Below are positions 37,718-47,675 of a DNA stretch of 64,000 bases, piece after piece. The position numbers and the translations under genes were made by a program. This DNA comes from Actinopolymorpha singaporensis (lineage in GTDB: Bacteria; Actinomycetota; Actinomycetes; Propionibacteriales; Actinopolymorphaceae): positions 3,893,981 through 3,957,980 of the forward strand of contig NZ_LT629732.1 in assembly GCF_900104745.1 (NCBI RefSeq), read 5' to 3'. Numbering within the stretch: the first letter of the stretch is position 1; each line of letters starts with the position of its first letter. The notes beneath the pieces were generated by a model. That model did not search any database. It was not told the DNA's origin and worked only from the letters and a program-made list of their open reading frames with translations.

Positions 37718-39652
37718 ATGGCCGGCCGGATCCGCGACGACGACATCGCGCTGGTCCGGGAACGCACCCGGATCGACGAGGTGGTCTCGCAGTACGTCAC
37801 GTTGCGCCCGGCGGGTACCGGCTCGCTGAAGGGCCTGTGTCCCTTCCATGACGAGAAGTCCCCGTCGTTCAACGTCCGTCCCCAGGTCGGCGCCTATCAC
37901 TGCTTCGGCTGCGGCGAGGGCGGCGACGCGATCTCCTTCCTGCAGAAGATCGAGGGCCTCGGGTTCGTCGAGGCCGTCGAACGCCTCGCCACCCTCGCCG
38001 GCGTACAGCTCCGTTACGTCGACGGTGGCCAGCCCGAGCGGCGCCAGCCCGGCACCCGGGCCCGGCTGATCGAGGCGCACAAGGCCGCCGCGCAGTTCTA
38101 CGCCGAGCAGTTGCACTCCTCACCGGAGGCCGCGGCCGGGCGCACGTTCTTGGCCGAGCGTGGCTTCGACCGGGCTGCGGCGGAGCACTTCCGCGTCGGC
38201 TTCGCCCCGCGCGGGGGCAGCGCGTTGCTCAGCCACCTGCGCGGACGCGGCTTCTCAGACGACGAGCTCGCCACCGGCGGCCTCGCCGCCACCAGCGCCC
38301 GCGGCCGCTACGACCGCTTCCGAGGCCGGCTGGTGTGGCCGATCCGCGAACTGTCCGGCGACGTGGTGGGGTTCGGCGCGCGCCGGCTCTTCGACGACGA
38401 CCGGATCGACGCGAAGTATCTCAACACCCCGGAGACGCCGATCTACCACAAGAGCCAGGTGCTGTACGGCGTCGACCTGGCCCGCCGCGACATCGCCCGC
38501 AAGTCCCAGGCGGTCGTGGTGGAGGGCTACACCGACGTGATGGCCTGCCACCTGGCCGGCGTACCCACCGCGGTGGCCACCTGCGGCACCGCGTTCGGTG
38601 AGGACCACGCCCGGGTGCTGCGCCGGCTGCTGCTGGACCACGAGGAGTTCCGCGGCGAGGTGATCTACACCTTCGACGGCGACGAGGCCGGTCAGCGGGC
38701 GGCACTGAGGGCGTTCGAGGGCGACCAGCAGTTCGTGTCGCAGACCTACGTCGCGGTCGAGCCGGACGGGCTCGACCCCTGCGACCTGCGCCTCAAGCAC
38801 GGTGACGCGGCCGTCCGCGACCTCATCGCCCGCCGGATCCCGCTCTACCGCTTCGTGCTGGAGCGGGCGCTGGAGCGGTTCGACCTGGACCGCGCCGACG
38901 GCCGGGTGGACGCGCTGCGGGCCACCGCGCCGTACTTCCGTTCCGTACGCGACCGGGCCAAGCTGAACGCCTACTCCCGCGAGCTCGCCGGCATGCTCGG
39001 CATGGACGTCGACGAGGTGCGGGCGGAGGTGGCCCGCGCCGCCGGTGCGCCCGGCCGTGCCGGCGGCGGCCACGGGGCGGGTGGCGCACGCGGGGACCGG
39101 GCCGGCCGGGGCCGCGGGCCGGTGGCCGAGCCGGGTCGTACGCCGACGGCGCCGCAGACGCCGCTGCCCGACCCGAACGAACCGCGCCTCAGCGCCGAAC
39201 GCGAGCTGCTCAAGCTCGTCGTCCAGTCGCCGACGGTGGTCGGCCCGGCGTTCGACGCGCTGGAGGAGTCCGACTTCACCCATCCCGCCTACGTCGCGGT
39301 GCGGCGGGCCAGTGCGGGCGCGGGCGGCGTCGGTACCTCCGCCGGCGGTGACGCCTGGGTGTCCGCACTCGCCGACCACTCACCGGACGACGCCGTACGC
39401 GGGCTGGTCACCGCGCTCGCCGTGGAACCGCTACGAGCCGCCGGCACCCCCGACCAGCGCTACGCCGGTTCGCTGCTGGCCCGGGTGCAGGAGCTCGCGG
39501 TCGCCAGGCGCATCGCCGACGTGAAGTCCAAGCTCCAGCGGATGAACCCCGTGGAGCAGACCGAGGCGTACAACAAGCTGTTCGGCGAGCTGGTCGCGCT
39601 CGAACAACACCGCCGCGGCCTGCGCGAACGCGCTGTGGGCGGCCTCGGCTGA
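37718..39652 (+). CDS. dnaG: DNA primase
   Basis: Makes RNA primers for the replication fork. The 644-residue protein has the zinc-binding CHC2 region (CPFHDEKSPSF...YHCFGCGEGGD, 40-70), the RNA polymerase/TOPRIM domain with VVEGYTDVMA near 268 and TFDGDEAGQRA near 318, and a C-terminal DnaB-interacting region separated by a Gly/Arg-rich linker (about 445-480). ATG 37718 is preceded by TAGACT seven bases upstream and no Shine-Dalgarno, so a leaderless mRNA is likely. Confidence 0.97.
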   Translation: MAGRIRDDDIALVRERTRIDEVVSQYVTLRPAGTGSLKGLCPFHDEKSPSFNVRPQVGAYHCFGCGEGGDAISFLQKIEGLGFVEAVERLATLAGVQLRYVDGGQPERRQPGTRARLIEAHKAAAQFYAEQLHSSPEAAAGRTFLAERGFDRAAAEHFRVGFAPRGGSALLSHLRGRGFSDDELATGGLAATSARGRYDRFRGRLVWPIRELSGDVVGFGARRLFDDDRIDAKYLNTPETPIYHKSQVLYGVDLARRDIARKSQAVVVEGYTDVMACHLAGVPTAVATCGTAFGEDHARVLRRLLLDHEEFRGEVIYTFDGDEAGQRAALRAFEGDQQFVSQTYVAVEPDGLDPCDLRLKHGDAAVRDLIARRIPLYRFVLERALERFDLDRADGRVDALRATAPYFRSVRDRAKLNAYSRELAGMLGMDVDEVRAEVARAAGAPGRAGGGHGAGGARGDRAGRGRGPVAEPGRTPTAPQTPLPDPNEPRLSAERELLKLVVQSPTVVGPAFDALEESDFTHPAYVAVRRASAGAGGVGTSAGGDAWVSALADHSPDDAVRGLVTALAVEPLRAAGTPDQRYAGSLLARVQELAVARRIADVKSKLQRMNPVEQTEAYNKLFGELVALEQHRRGLRERAVGGLG

Positions 39653-39789
39653 GTGGAGCCCGAGGCCCTACCGGCCTGCCCCGGGCTGGCCCCGGACGGA
39701 CTCGGCGGTGCTGGCCGGGACCGGACCCGCCCTCCGGCCGGCCACCACCTCCGCACCGGCGGCTTGGCGGCAGCGGTTAGTTTCTAGGC

Positions 39790-41208
39790 ATGCCGAAGGT
39801 CGCCGGAGTCGACTCCTCCACCCAGTCCTGCAAGATCGTCGTCGCCGACGCCGACACCGGCGAGGTGCTCGACGAGCGCGTCGCCGCGCACCCCGACGGC
39901 ACGGAGTGCCCGCCGGACGCGTGGTGGTCGGCGCTGCGGGAGGCGGCCGAGGGGCTGCTGGACGATGTGGCCGCGGTCGGCGTCGCCGGCCAGCAGCACG
40001 GCATGGTCACCCTGGACGAGGCCGGCGAGGTCGTCCGCCCGGCGCTGCTGTGGAACGACACCCGGTCCGCGGCCGCGGCGCTCCGGCTGGTGCAGCTGCT
40101 CGGCCCGGCCGGATGGGCGGAGGCGGTCGGTTCGGTGCCACTGGCCAGCATGACCGTGAGCAAGCTCGCCTGGCTGGCCGAACACGAGCCGGCCAATGCC
40201 GAACGCGTGGCCCGGGTGATGCTCCCGCACGACTACCTGACCTGGGAGCTGTGCGGACGCCCGGACCAGCCGGTGACCGACCGCGGTGACGCGTCCGGCA
40301 CGGCGTACTGGTCCCCGGTCACCGGCGAGTACCGCACCGACCTGCTCCAGCTCGCGCTCGGCCGTACGCCCGAACTCCCCAAGGTGCTCGGCCCGGCCGA
40401 ACCCGCGGGCGAGACGGGCTCGGCCGGTCTGAACGGCGTCGTCCGCCCCGGCACGCTGGTGTCGGCGGGTACCGGCGACAACATGGGTGCCGCGCTCGGC
40501 CTGGGCATCGAGCCCGGCGACGTGGTGGTCTCGCTCGGCACCAGCGGCACCGTCTTCGCCGTGCACGACAAGCCGTCCACCGACGCCAGCGGCATCGTGG
40601 CCGGCTTCGCCGACGCGACCGGCCGGTTCCTGCCGCTGGTCTGCACGCTGAACGCCGCCCGGGTGCTGACCGCCACCGCGACCATGCTGGGCGTCGACCT
40701 GGCCGGACTGGAGCGGCTGGCCCGCGCGGCCGCGCCCGGTGCGGGTGGGCTGGTGCTGCTGCCCTACCTCGACGGCGAGCGAACCCCCAACCTCCCCGAC
40801 GCGGCGGGCTCGCTGCACAACCTGCGGCGCGACACCATGACACCGGCCAACCTGGCCCGGGCCGCGGTCGAGGGCATGCTGTGCGGCCTCGCCGACGGGC
40901 TGGACGCCGTACGAGCGCAGGGTGTGACCGTCCGCCGGGTGCTGCTGATCGGCGGCGCCGCCCGGTCGGAGGCGGTGCGCTCGGCCGCGCCGACGGTCTT
41001 CGGCGTACCGGTCACCGTGCCGCCGCCGGCAGAGTACGTCGCGCTCGGCGCGGCCAGGCAGGCCGCGTGGGCGCTGGCCGGGTCGGAGGCGCCGCCGTCG
41101 TGGAGCCTGGGCGAGTCGGTCGTACGCGACGAGGTGGACGAGGCCGCCGGCGAACGCATCCGGTCGGCGTACGCGCAGGCGCGCATCACGATGCATCCCG
41201 AAGGCTGA
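39790..41208 (+). CDS. xylB: Xylulokinase
   Basis: Phosphorylates D-xylulose to xylulose 5-phosphate for the pentose phosphate pathway. In 472 residues of FGGY fold: [17 protein letters not shown] at the start, [10 protein letters not shown] near 60, the catalytic-region [12 protein letters not shown] near 160, and the ATP-binding [13 protein letters not shown] and [13 protein letters not shown] near 230-255. TAGTTT (39778-39783) ends six bases before ATG 39790, suggesting a leaderless mRNA. It is 4.4 kb from xylA, on the same strand, and has no XylR-type operator in its short upstream region. The stop lies in a tandem repeat. Confidence 0.95.
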   Translation: MPKVAGVDSSTQSCKIVVADADTGEVLDERVAAHPDGTECPPDAWWSALREAAEGLLDDVAAVGVAGQQHGMVTLDEAGEVVRPALLWNDTRSAAAALRLVQLLGPAGWAEAVGSVPLASMTVSKLAWLAEHEPANAERVARVMLPHDYLTWELCGRPDQPVTDRGDASGTAYWSPVTGEYRTDLLQLALGRTPELPKVLGPAEPAGETGSAGLNGVVRPGTLVSAGTGDNMGAALGLGIEPGDVVVSLGTSGTVFAVHDKPSTDASGIVAGFADATGRFLPLVCTLNAARVLTATATMLGVDLAGLERLARAAAPGAGGLVLLPYLDGERTPNLPDAAGSLHNLRRDTMTPANLARAAVEGMLCGLADGLDAVRAQGVTVRRVLLIGGAARSEAVRSAAPTVFGVPVTVPPPAEYVALGAARQAAWALAGSEAPPSWSLGESVVRDEVDEAAGERIRSAYAQARITMHPEG

Positions 41209-41252
41209 CCGGCCGACCCGCTGACCGGCCGGCCCGCTGACCGGCCGACCCG
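41205..41252 (+). repeat. 16-bp tandem repeat at the xylB stop
   Basis: Three copies of CTGACCGGCCGACCCG (41205-41220, 41221-41236 with one change, 41237-41252). The first copy contains the stop TGA at 41206-41208, the same arrangement as the array at the dusB stop, with a different sequence. Confidence 0.9.
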
Positions 41253-41369
41253 TCCTGGTGGCGACATGCGGGGGAGTTGACGCGACTCGCCGGGACACAT
41301 TCGGTTGGTCACAAGGTGTGCGATTGGTGTCGCGTTCAGTGGGGAAGGTGCCTGTTTCGGGGAGGCACA

Positions 41370-41837
41370 ATGGTGATGAACTCTGCCGACGTCGGCGCCC
41401 GTCGACGGCTGATCGTGATGCAACGTCTGCGTGAGCGGCGTCGCCGCCTCGGACTGACCCAGAAACAGGTGGTCAGCCGGTTGGGTCGGCTCGGCGTGCT
41501 CACGACGAACAAGGCCCTCAGCAGCCTGGAGCACGGTGCCGGACTGGACGTGGCGAAGCTGCCCGAGCTCGCCCACGCGCTGGAGTGCACGGTGACGTAT
41601 CTCCTGGGCATGACCTCGGACCCGCGTAGCTGGGCGCCGGACACCACGCCGGCAAGCCAGCAGCAGGGCCCCCGGGACCAGTCCGCGGCCGCCGCGAACC
41701 GGCCGAGGGTGCCGGGCGCGGTGCCCGCCGGGGTACGCCCCGACTGGGCCCGCCGACCTGACCTGGCGCGCCGCTCGGCCGCTCCAGGCCTGGTCAACGC
41801 ACATCCGCCCACCCGTAACCCACCACCGTCCGCCTGA
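41370..41837 (+). CDS. XRE-family small DNA-binding protein
   Basis: A 155-residue protein. Residues 15-75 are a helix-turn-helix of the XRE type (QRLRERRRRLGLTQKQVVSRL, then SSLEHGAGLDVAKLPELAHAL), ending with VTYLLGMTSDP as in many Cro/C1-type regulators. The C-terminal 70 residues are Pro/Arg/Ala-rich and disordered. ATG 41370 is preceded by GGGGAGG; an upstream frame to 41277 is probably not translated. The target is unknown. Confidence 0.8.
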   Translation: MVMNSADVGARRRLIVMQRLRERRRRLGLTQKQVVSRLGRLGVLTTNKALSSLEHGAGLDVAKLPELAHALECTVTYLLGMTSDPRSWAPDTTPASQQQGPRDQSAAAANRPRVPGAVPAGVRPDWARRPDLARRSAAPGLVNAHPPTRNPPPSA

Positions 41838-41841
41838 CGGT

Positions 41842-41872
41842 CGCGCGGTCCGGGGACCACCCGGACCGCGCG
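41842..41872. terminator. Bidirectional terminator, 12-bp perfect stem
   Basis: CGCGCGGTCCGG (41842-41853) pairs perfectly with 41861-41872 around a 7-base loop, five bases after the XRE gene and facing the convergent protease gene. Confidence 0.7.
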
Positions 41873-41943
41873 GGCTCCTGCCGCGCAGCGGACCCTTGGC
41901 GTAGAAGCGGGCAATCTCCGTCGGAGCGGACTGCTCCGTGGGG

Positions 41944-42510
41944 TCAGCCCGACCAGGAGCGGCGGGCCCGGGTGACGATGTCCAGGACCAGCTTCGCCGC
42001 GGGTCGCACGGCGTTGTCCACCGCGGGCGACAGCCCGATGCCGGTGCCGATGTCGCCGGGTTCGCAGCCCACGACCACGACCCGGGCGACCTGGCGGTGG
42101 AGCGCGGGTACGAGCGCGAGGACGCCGTCGGGCTGTGGATACGGTCCCGCACCCGCCGCGTCGTCGGCAGCCTCCACCACGTACAGCGTGCCCGGCGGGC
42201 CGTCGCGGTGCAGCGCGTCGACGAGCACCACCAGGCCGTAGTCGTCCAGGTGCTGCGCGGCGAGGTGCCGGCCGCGGATGCCGTAGTCGCGCAGGTCGAC
42301 CGGAGCGGGCAGCGGGTCGCGGGCCAGTCGGTGGATCACCGCGACGCCGAAGCCGTCGTCGGTGCAGAAGACGTTGCCGACTCCGGCGATCAGCACCCGG
42401 TCGCCGCTGCCGCGGTCGGTTCCCTCGCGGCCGGTTCGCCCACGGTTGGTTTGCTCACGGCCGGTTCGCTCGCGGCCGGATCGTTCAGGGTGGTCAGGCA
42501 GATGGACCAC
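41944..42510 (-). CDS. Hydrogenase-type maturation protease (HycI/HupD family), orphan
   Basis: Family members cut the C-terminus of the NiFe-hydrogenase large subunit after nickel insertion. The pattern is clear: VLIAGVGNVFCTDDGFGVAVI, LVVLVDALHRDGPPGTLYVV and VVVVGCEPGDIGTGIGLSPAV, with the Asp and Glu expected to contact nickel. No hydrogenase or hyp gene is in the window. The N-terminus to about residue 35 comes from a 15-bp repeat and is not family-like; GTG 42396 would give a 150-residue protein of normal size. Either start lacks a good Shine-Dalgarno. Confidence 0.8.
   Translation of the reverse strand: MVHLPDHPERSGRERTGREQTNRGRTGREGTDRGSGDRVLIAGVGNVFCTDDGFGVAVIHRLARDPLPAPVDLRDYGIRGRHLAAQHLDDYGLVVLVDALHRDGPPGTLYVVEAADDAAGAGPYPQPDGVLALVPALHRQVARVVVVGCEPGDIGTGIGLSPAVDNAVRPAAKLVLDIVTRARRSWSG
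42418..42492. repeat. 15-bp degenerate tandem repeat
   Basis: Five 15-bp units of the GGTTCGCTCGCGGCC type at 42418-42432, 42433-42447, 42448-42462, 42463-42477 and 42478-42492. On the minus strand they encode RTGRE/QTNRG-like pentapeptides at the possible N-terminus of the maturation protease. Confidence 0.75.
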
Positions 42511-42672
42511 TGCTCGCCCCCGCGTCGCCGACGTGCCGTTTCCCGGTCAGCGTACTTCCGGGCGGTGATCGCCACGGCGGGAACGCGCGACCTCACTCGC
42601 GGCGCGGAGTGGGGGCCGGTGGCTGGTTCCGGACGCGGTCGGCCCTCCTTCCCGGCAGGCGGAAGCTTTGCC

Positions 42673-42720
42673 TTGACCCCCGGTGCGCTGCGGTCCTAGT
42701 TTGTTCGGACCCTGAACGAA
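42673..42720 (+). promoter_or_regulatory. Promoter and XylR-type operator of the xyl operon
   Basis: TTGACC (42673-42678) and TAGTTT (42697-42702) are 18 bases apart. An inverted repeat TTTGTTC-7-GAACGAA (42700-42720) overlaps the -10 element and the start region. The TTTGTTCGGAC...GAAC pattern matches what I recall of actinobacterial XylR/ROK sites. Repression by the gene product at 42793 is expected. Confidence 0.65.
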
Positions 42721-42792
42721 ATGGGCGACCGTAATCCGGCCGAAACGCCGGCCGGCGGTCCTCGCCCACGACGGGCCCGTACTGGAGGATCC

Positions 42793-44238
42793 GTGAACGG
42801 CGCGACCAGGCAGTTGCCGGGCCGGGCCGATCATGCCGCCGTCCGGCGGGCCAACCTGGCCGTGGCGGTCCGGGCGTTGCGTGCGGGCGGGCGGAGCAGG
42901 GCCCAGCTCGCCGCCGACACCAGCCTCACCAAGGCCACCGTCTCCAGCCTGGTCACCGAGCTCGCCGGCCGCGGCCTGGTCCACACTGCCAGGCCCACCC
43001 CCACCGCTGCCGACACCGGCAACTCCGCCGGCACCGCCGGCTCCGGTGGTGCCACCAGGGCGGGTGCGGTGGGCCGGCCGGGTCAGCCGGTCGAGTTGGC
43101 CACCGGCCGGGTGCTCGCGATCGGGGTGGAGCTGAACGTCGACTACCTGTGCGGTGTCGTGCTCGACCTCGGCGGCCAGGAGCGGGTGCTGACCCGCACC
43201 GCCTTCGACGTCCCGGCCGGCGTGGACGCCACCGCCGACGAGGTGGCCCGCCTGGTGACCGAGCTCGCCGACCGGGCACTGGCCGACACCGCGTTCGCCA
43301 CCGCGAACGACCCCGCCGTCCTGGCCGGCGTCGGCGTGGCCGCTCCGGGGCTGGTCGACGGCACGCGCGGGACCGTACGCGTGGCGCCCAACCTGGGCTG
43401 GCGCGACGTACCTCTGCACGACCTGCTCGCCGACCGGCTGGCGGGCCAGGTGCTGCCGTGGCTGCCGGGGGAGTCCCGGCCCTGGGACGAGCGGCTGCTG
43501 GTGGACAACGAGGCCACGCTGGCCACGCTCGCGGAGTTCGCCGGCGACGCCGGGCCCGACGAGCGCGACCTGGTGCTGGTCACCGGCGGCGTGGGCGTCG
43601 GCGGCGGGCTGGTCGTCGACGGCCGGCTGGTTCGCGGCAGCGGCGGGTTCGCCGGCGAGGTCGGTCACCTCGCGGTGGCGCCGGACGGTGCCCGGTGCGG
43701 CTGCGGCCGCACCGGTTGCTGGGAGACCCTGTGCGGGCTCGGCGCCCTGCTCGACCTGGCCGCACCGCCGCACGACCCGGTGCACCGTCACGATCTGGAC
43801 CTGGACGAACGCCTCGACCTGCTGCTCGACCGCGCCGGCAACGGCGACGAGCGCACCCTGGCGGCGTTGGAGCAGGTGGGCCGGGCGCTCGGGCACGGTG
43901 CCTCGATGCTGGTCAACGTCACCAACCCGCGGGTACTGGTCCTCGGCGGCTACTTCGCCCGGCTGGGGGAGTTCCTCCGCCCGGTCGTGGAGTCCGAGCT
44001 CGCGGCCCGGGTCGTCGCGCCGGCGGCCGGCGGGGTCCGGGTCACGTTGTCCCGGCTCGGGCTGGCAGCGGCCGCTACCGGTGCCGCGCACGCGGTGCTC
44101 GCGCCCGTTCTGGACGACCCGACGCTGGTGCCACCCCTGGCCGGTCAGCCCCCGGCGACAGGCCAGTCCCCGACGGCCGTCCAGTCGCCGACGTCAGCCG
44201 TAACCGAACCACCAACACTCGCAGAGGAGATCGGATGA
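42793..44238 (+). CDS. xylR: ROK-family repressor (XylR-like)
   Basis: A 481-residue regulator of xylose genes. N-terminal winged [42 protein letters not shown]. The ROK sugar-kinase-like domain follows, with [11 protein letters not shown] near 185, [13 protein letters not shown] near 265 and the ROK zinc motif [25 protein letters not shown] near 290-315. GTG 42793 is preferred because GGAGGATCC precedes it; the frame opens at 42721. Its stop overlaps the xylA start (ATGA), and an operator lies at its own promoter, so it is autoregulated with xylA. Confidence 0.92.
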   Translation: MNGATRQLPGRADHAAVRRANLAVAVRALRAGGRSRAQLAADTSLTKATVSSLVTELAGRGLVHTARPTPTAADTGNSAGTAGSGGATRAGAVGRPGQPVELATGRVLAIGVELNVDYLCGVVLDLGGQERVLTRTAFDVPAGVDATADEVARLVTELADRALADTAFATANDPAVLAGVGVAAPGLVDGTRGTVRVAPNLGWRDVPLHDLLADRLAGQVLPWLPGESRPWDERLLVDNEATLATLAEFAGDAGPDERDLVLVTGGVGVGGGLVVDGRLVRGSGGFAGEVGHLAVAPDGARCGCGRTGCWETLCGLGALLDLAAPPHDPVHRHDLDLDERLDLLLDRAGNGDERTLAALEQVGRALGHGASMLVNVTNPRVLVLGGYFARLGEFLRPVVESELAARVVAPAAGGVRVTLSRLGLAAAATGAAHAVLAPVLDDPTLVPPLAGQPPATGQSPTAVQSPTSAVTEPPTLAEEIG

Positions 44239-45404
44239 CCGACTACACCCCGACCCGTGAGGACAAGTTCTCCTTCGGCCTTTGGACCGTGGGCTGGGAG
44301 GGCGTCGACGTGTTCGGCTCCGCGGTCCGCGCACCGTTGGCGCCCGCCGACGCGGTGCACAAGCTGGCCGAGCTCGGCGCGTACGGCGTGACGTTCCACG
44401 ACAACGACGTCTTCCCGTTCGACGCGACCGCGGCCCAGCGGGCCGACCACATCGCGGCATTCCGCAAGGCGCTGGACGAGACCGGCCTGACGGTCCCGAT
44501 GGCCACCACCAACCTGTTCGGCCACCCGATCTTCAAGGACGGCGGGTTCACCGCCAACCACCGCGACGTGCGCAGGTTCGCGATCCGCAAGGTGGTTGAG
44601 AACATCGATCTGGCCGTGGAGCTCGGCGCGAAGGTCTACGTCTGCTGGGGCGGCCGGGAAGGCGCGGAGTCCGGTGGCGCCAAGGACATCCGGGTCGCGC
44701 TGGACCGGATGAAGGAGGCGTACGACATCCTCGGCCAGTACGTCCTGGACCAGGGGTACGACCTGAAGTTCGCGGTGGAGCCGAAGCCCAACGAGCCGCG
44801 CGGCGACATCCTGCTGCCCACGATCGGGCACGCGCTGGCGTTCATCAACGAACTCGAGCACCCCGAACTGGTCGGCCTCAACCCCGAGGTGGGGCACGAG
44901 GAGATGGCTGGGGTCAACTTCGCGCACGGCATCGCCCAGGCGCTGTGGCACGGCAAGCTCTTCCACGTGGACCTGAACGGCCAGCACGGCCCCCGCTTCG
45001 ACCAGGACCTGCGCTTCGGGGCCGGCAACCTGCGCGGTGCGTTCTGGGCGGTCGACACGCTGGAGAACGGCGGCTACGACGGTCCGCGACACTTCGACTT
45101 CAAGCCGCCACGGACCGAGGACATGGAAGGCGTCTGGGAGTCCGCACGCGGCTGCATGCGCAACTATCTGATCCTGCGGGAGAAGTCGCGGGCGTTCCGC
45201 GCCGACCCGCAGGTGCAGGCGGCGCTGGCCGCGTCGAAGCTGGACGAGCTGGCCCGGCCGACACTGGCCGAGGGCGAGACCCTCGCCTCCCTGCGCGAAG
45301 AGGATTGGGACGACGCGCGGATCGAGGCGCTGGCCGAACGTGGGATGGGCTTCGAGCGGCTCGACCAGCTGGCCATGGACCACCTGCTGGGTGTGGCCGG
45401 GTGA
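44235..45404 (+). CDS. xylA: Xylose isomerase
   Basis: Converts D-xylose to D-xylulose (also glucose to fructose) in a TIM barrel with two divalent metals. The 389-residue length and sequence fit the actinobacterial class: [23 protein letters not shown] with catalytic His near 54, [31 protein letters not shown] near 180 and [11 protein letters not shown] and HVDLNGQ metal-ligand regions. ATG 44235 follows AGAGGAGA. It is coupled to the upstream repressor and followed 63 bases later by the dehydrogenase gene. Confidence 0.97.
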   Translation: MTDYTPTREDKFSFGLWTVGWEGVDVFGSAVRAPLAPADAVHKLAELGAYGVTFHDNDVFPFDATAAQRADHIAAFRKALDETGLTVPMATTNLFGHPIFKDGGFTANHRDVRRFAIRKVVENIDLAVELGAKVYVCWGGREGAESGGAKDIRVALDRMKEAYDILGQYVLDQGYDLKFAVEPKPNEPRGDILLPTIGHALAFINELEHPELVGLNPEVGHEEMAGVNFAHGIAQALWHGKLFHVDLNGQHGPRFDQDLRFGAGNLRGAFWAVDTLENGGYDGPRHFDFKPPRTEDMEGVWESARGCMRNYLILREKSRAFRADPQVQAALAASKLDELARPTLAEGETLASLREEDWDDARIEALAERGMGFERLDQLAMDHLLGVAG

Positions 45405-45467
45405 CGTTCGCACGCGTTCGCGGTGTGGTGAGTGGGTTCGACCGATCGGACGAGGGAGTACGTACGC

Positions 45468-46649
45468 ATGACAAGTAAGCCAACGCTCGGCGTGGGCATG
45501 GTGGGGTACGCGTTCATGGGCCAGGCCCACTCACAGGCCTGGCGGACCGTGAACGCCGCCTTCGACCTGCCGTACGCCGTCGACATGGCGGCCATCGCCG
45601 GCCGCAGCGAGGACAAGGTGAAGGCCGCCGCCGAGAAGTTCGGCTGGCGGTCCTACGAGACCGACTGGCGGGCGCTGGTCGAGCGGGACGACATCGGCCT
45701 GGTCGACGTGTGCAGCCCTGGCGGCAACCATGCCGAGGTGGCGATCGCCGCGCTCGCCGCGGGCAAGCACGTGCTGTGCGAGAAGCCGCTGGCCAACACG
45801 GTCGAGGAAGCCCGGGAGATGGTGAAGGCCGCCGAGGCCGCCGCGCAGAATGGCGTCCGGTCGATGGTCGGCTTCAACTACCGGCGGGTGCCGGCGGCCG
45901 CGTTCGCGCGTCAACTCGTCCTTGACGGCAAGCTGGGCGCGATCCGGCACGTCCGTGCGGTCTACCTGCAGGACTGGATCACCGACCCGGAGTTCCCGCT
46001 GGTGTGGCGGCTGAAGAAGGAGGAGGCGGGTTCGGGCGCGCTCGGCGACATCGCGTCCCACATCGTCGACCTCACGCAGTTCGTCACCGGCCAGACGATC
46101 ACCGGCGTGAGCGGGCTGACCGAGACGTTCGTCAAGGAGCGCCCGCTGGTGGCCTCCACCGAGGGCCTGCGCGGCACCGGTTCGTCCGAGCGCGGCGAGG
46201 TGACCGTCGACGACGCGGCGTTGTTCATCGCCCGGCTGTCCGGCGGCGCGGTGGCGACGTACGAGGCGACGCGGTTCGCGACCGGCCGCAGGAACGGCCT
46301 GCGGATCGAGCTGAACGGCGAGAAGGGCTCGCTGGTCTTCGACCTGGAGCGGCTGAACGAGTTGGAGCTGTATCTCTCCGACGACGACGCCGGGACGCAG
46401 GGCTTCCGGCGCATTCTCGTCACCGAACCCGAGCACCCCTACATGTCCGCGTGGTGGCCGGCCGGGCACATCATCGGCTGGGAGCACAGCTTCACCCACG
46501 AGGCGTACGACCTGGTGACCGCGATCGCCGCGGGCACCGACCCGGCACCGACGTTCGCCGACGGACTGCAGGTGCAGCAGGTGCTCGACGCCGTCGAGCG
46601 CAGCGCCGAGTCCGGCTCCGGCTGGATCCCGACCACCGACAACAGCTGA
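45468..46649 (+). CDS. Gfo/Idh/MocA-family dehydrogenase
   Basis: A 393-residue NAD(P)-dependent sugar dehydrogenase. The Rossmann start GVGMVGYAFMGQAHSQAW, CSPGGNHAEVAIAAL near 83 and the catalytic-region CEKPLA near 104 are clear. GDIASHIVDLTQFVTG near 192 holds the His/Asp active-site region. ATG 45468 follows GAGGGAG. It lies between xylA and an epimerase-type gene and is a good candidate for a pentose or myo-inositol-like oxidation step in the same pathway; the substrate is not shown by sequence. Confidence 0.9.
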   Translation: MTSKPTLGVGMVGYAFMGQAHSQAWRTVNAAFDLPYAVDMAAIAGRSEDKVKAAAEKFGWRSYETDWRALVERDDIGLVDVCSPGGNHAEVAIAALAAGKHVLCEKPLANTVEEAREMVKAAEAAAQNGVRSMVGFNYRRVPAAAFARQLVLDGKLGAIRHVRAVYLQDWITDPEFPLVWRLKKEEAGSGALGDIASHIVDLTQFVTGQTITGVSGLTETFVKERPLVASTEGLRGTGSSERGEVTVDDAALFIARLSGGAVATYEATRFATGRRNGLRIELNGEKGSLVFDLERLNELELYLSDDDAGTQGFRRILVTEPEHPYMSAWWPAGHIIGWEHSFTHEAYDLVTAIAAGTDPAPTFADGLQVQQVLDAVERSAESGSGWIPTTDNS

Positions 46650-46664
46650 GCGCAGGAGGAGAGC

Positions 46665-47675
46665 ATGCCCCGTCCCGTCACCCTGTTCACCGGCCAGTGG
46701 GCCGACCTGCCCTTCGAGGAGATGTGCCGGCTCGCCTCCGAGTGGGGCTACGACGGCCTGGAGATCGCCTGCTGGGGCGACCACCTCGACGTCTGGAAGG
46801 CAGCCGAGGACGACAAGTACGTCAAGGCGAAGCTGGACACGCTGGAGAAGCACAACCTGAAGCTGTGGGCGATCTCCAACCACCTGAAGGGCCAGGCCGT
46901 CTGCGACGACCCGATCGACGCCCGGCACAAGGACATCCTGCCGGCAAGGATCTGGGGCGACGGTGACCCCGAAGGTGTCCGCCAGCGGGCCGCGGAGGAG
47001 ATGAAGATGACCGCCCGGGCCGCCGCCAGGCTCGGCGTCGACACGGTCGTCGGCTTCACCGGCTCCTCGATCTGGAAGTACGTCGCGATGTTCCCGCCGG
47101 CGTCGGAGGCGCTGGTCGACGCGGGCTACCAGGACTTCGCCGACCGGTGGAACCCCATCCTCGACGTGTTCGACGAGGTGGGCGTGAGGTTTGCGCACGA
47201 GGTGCACCCGAGCGAGATCGCCTACGACTACTGGACCACGGTCCGCACCCTCGAGGCGATCGGTCACCGGCCGGCGTTCGGGCTCAACTGGGACCCCAGC
47301 CACTTCGTGTGGCAGGACCTCGACCCGGTCGGCTTCATTCTGGAGTTCAAGGACCGGATCTACCACGTGGACTGCAAGGACGCCAAGCGCCGGGTGGGCA
47401 ACGGCCGCAACGGCCGGCTGTCCTCGCACCTGCCGTGGGGCGACCTGCGGCGTGGCTGGGACTTCGTCTCGACCGGCCGCGGCGACGTGCCCTGGGAGGA
47501 CTGCTTCCGGGCGCTGAACTCGATCGGGTACGACGGCCCGATCTCGGTGGAGTGGGAGGACGCCGGCATGGACCGGCTGATGGGTGCTCCCGAGGCGCTG
47601 GCCACCGTGCGGGCGCTGTGTGAGATCGAGCCGTCCGCGGCGTCGTTCGACGCGGCGTTCAGCTCCGAGGGCTGA
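46665..47675 (+). CDS. Sugar phosphate isomerase/epimerase (AP-endonuclease-2 family)
   Basis: A 336-residue TIM barrel related to xylose isomerase, IolE and endonuclease IV. It opens with [20 protein letters not shown] and has [17 protein letters not shown] near 26, [16 protein letters not shown] near 178, [11 protein letters not shown] near 204 and [10 protein letters not shown] near 230, where the metal-binding Glu, His and Asp lie. ATG 46665 is preceded by CAGGAGGAG and lies 15 bases after the dehydrogenase, so both are co-transcribed with xylR and xylA. The pair may act on keto-sugars or inositols. Confidence 0.9.
   Translation: MPRPVTLFTGQWADLPFEEMCRLASEWGYDGLEIACWGDHLDVWKAAEDDKYVKAKLDTLEKHNLKLWAISNHLKGQAVCDDPIDARHKDILPARIWGDGDPEGVRQRAAEEMKMTARAAARLGVDTVVGFTGSSIWKYVAMFPPASEALVDAGYQDFADRWNPILDVFDEVGVRFAHEVHPSEIAYDYWTTVRTLEAIGHRPAFGLNWDPSHFVWQDLDPVGFILEFKDRIYHVDCKDAKRRVGNGRNGRLSSHLPWGDLRRGWDFVSTGRGDVPWEDCFRALNSIGYDGPISVEWEDAGMDRLMGAPEALATVRALCEIEPSAASFDAAFSSEG

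Noticed and set aside
41277-41369. Longer start for the XRE gene
   Set aside because: The extra 31 residues are not HTH-like, and the GGGGAGG site fits ATG 41370.
43149-44234. Large plus-strand frame running into xylA
   Set aside because: It is an alternate frame of the ROK gene; ATG 44235 is the only sensible xylA start.
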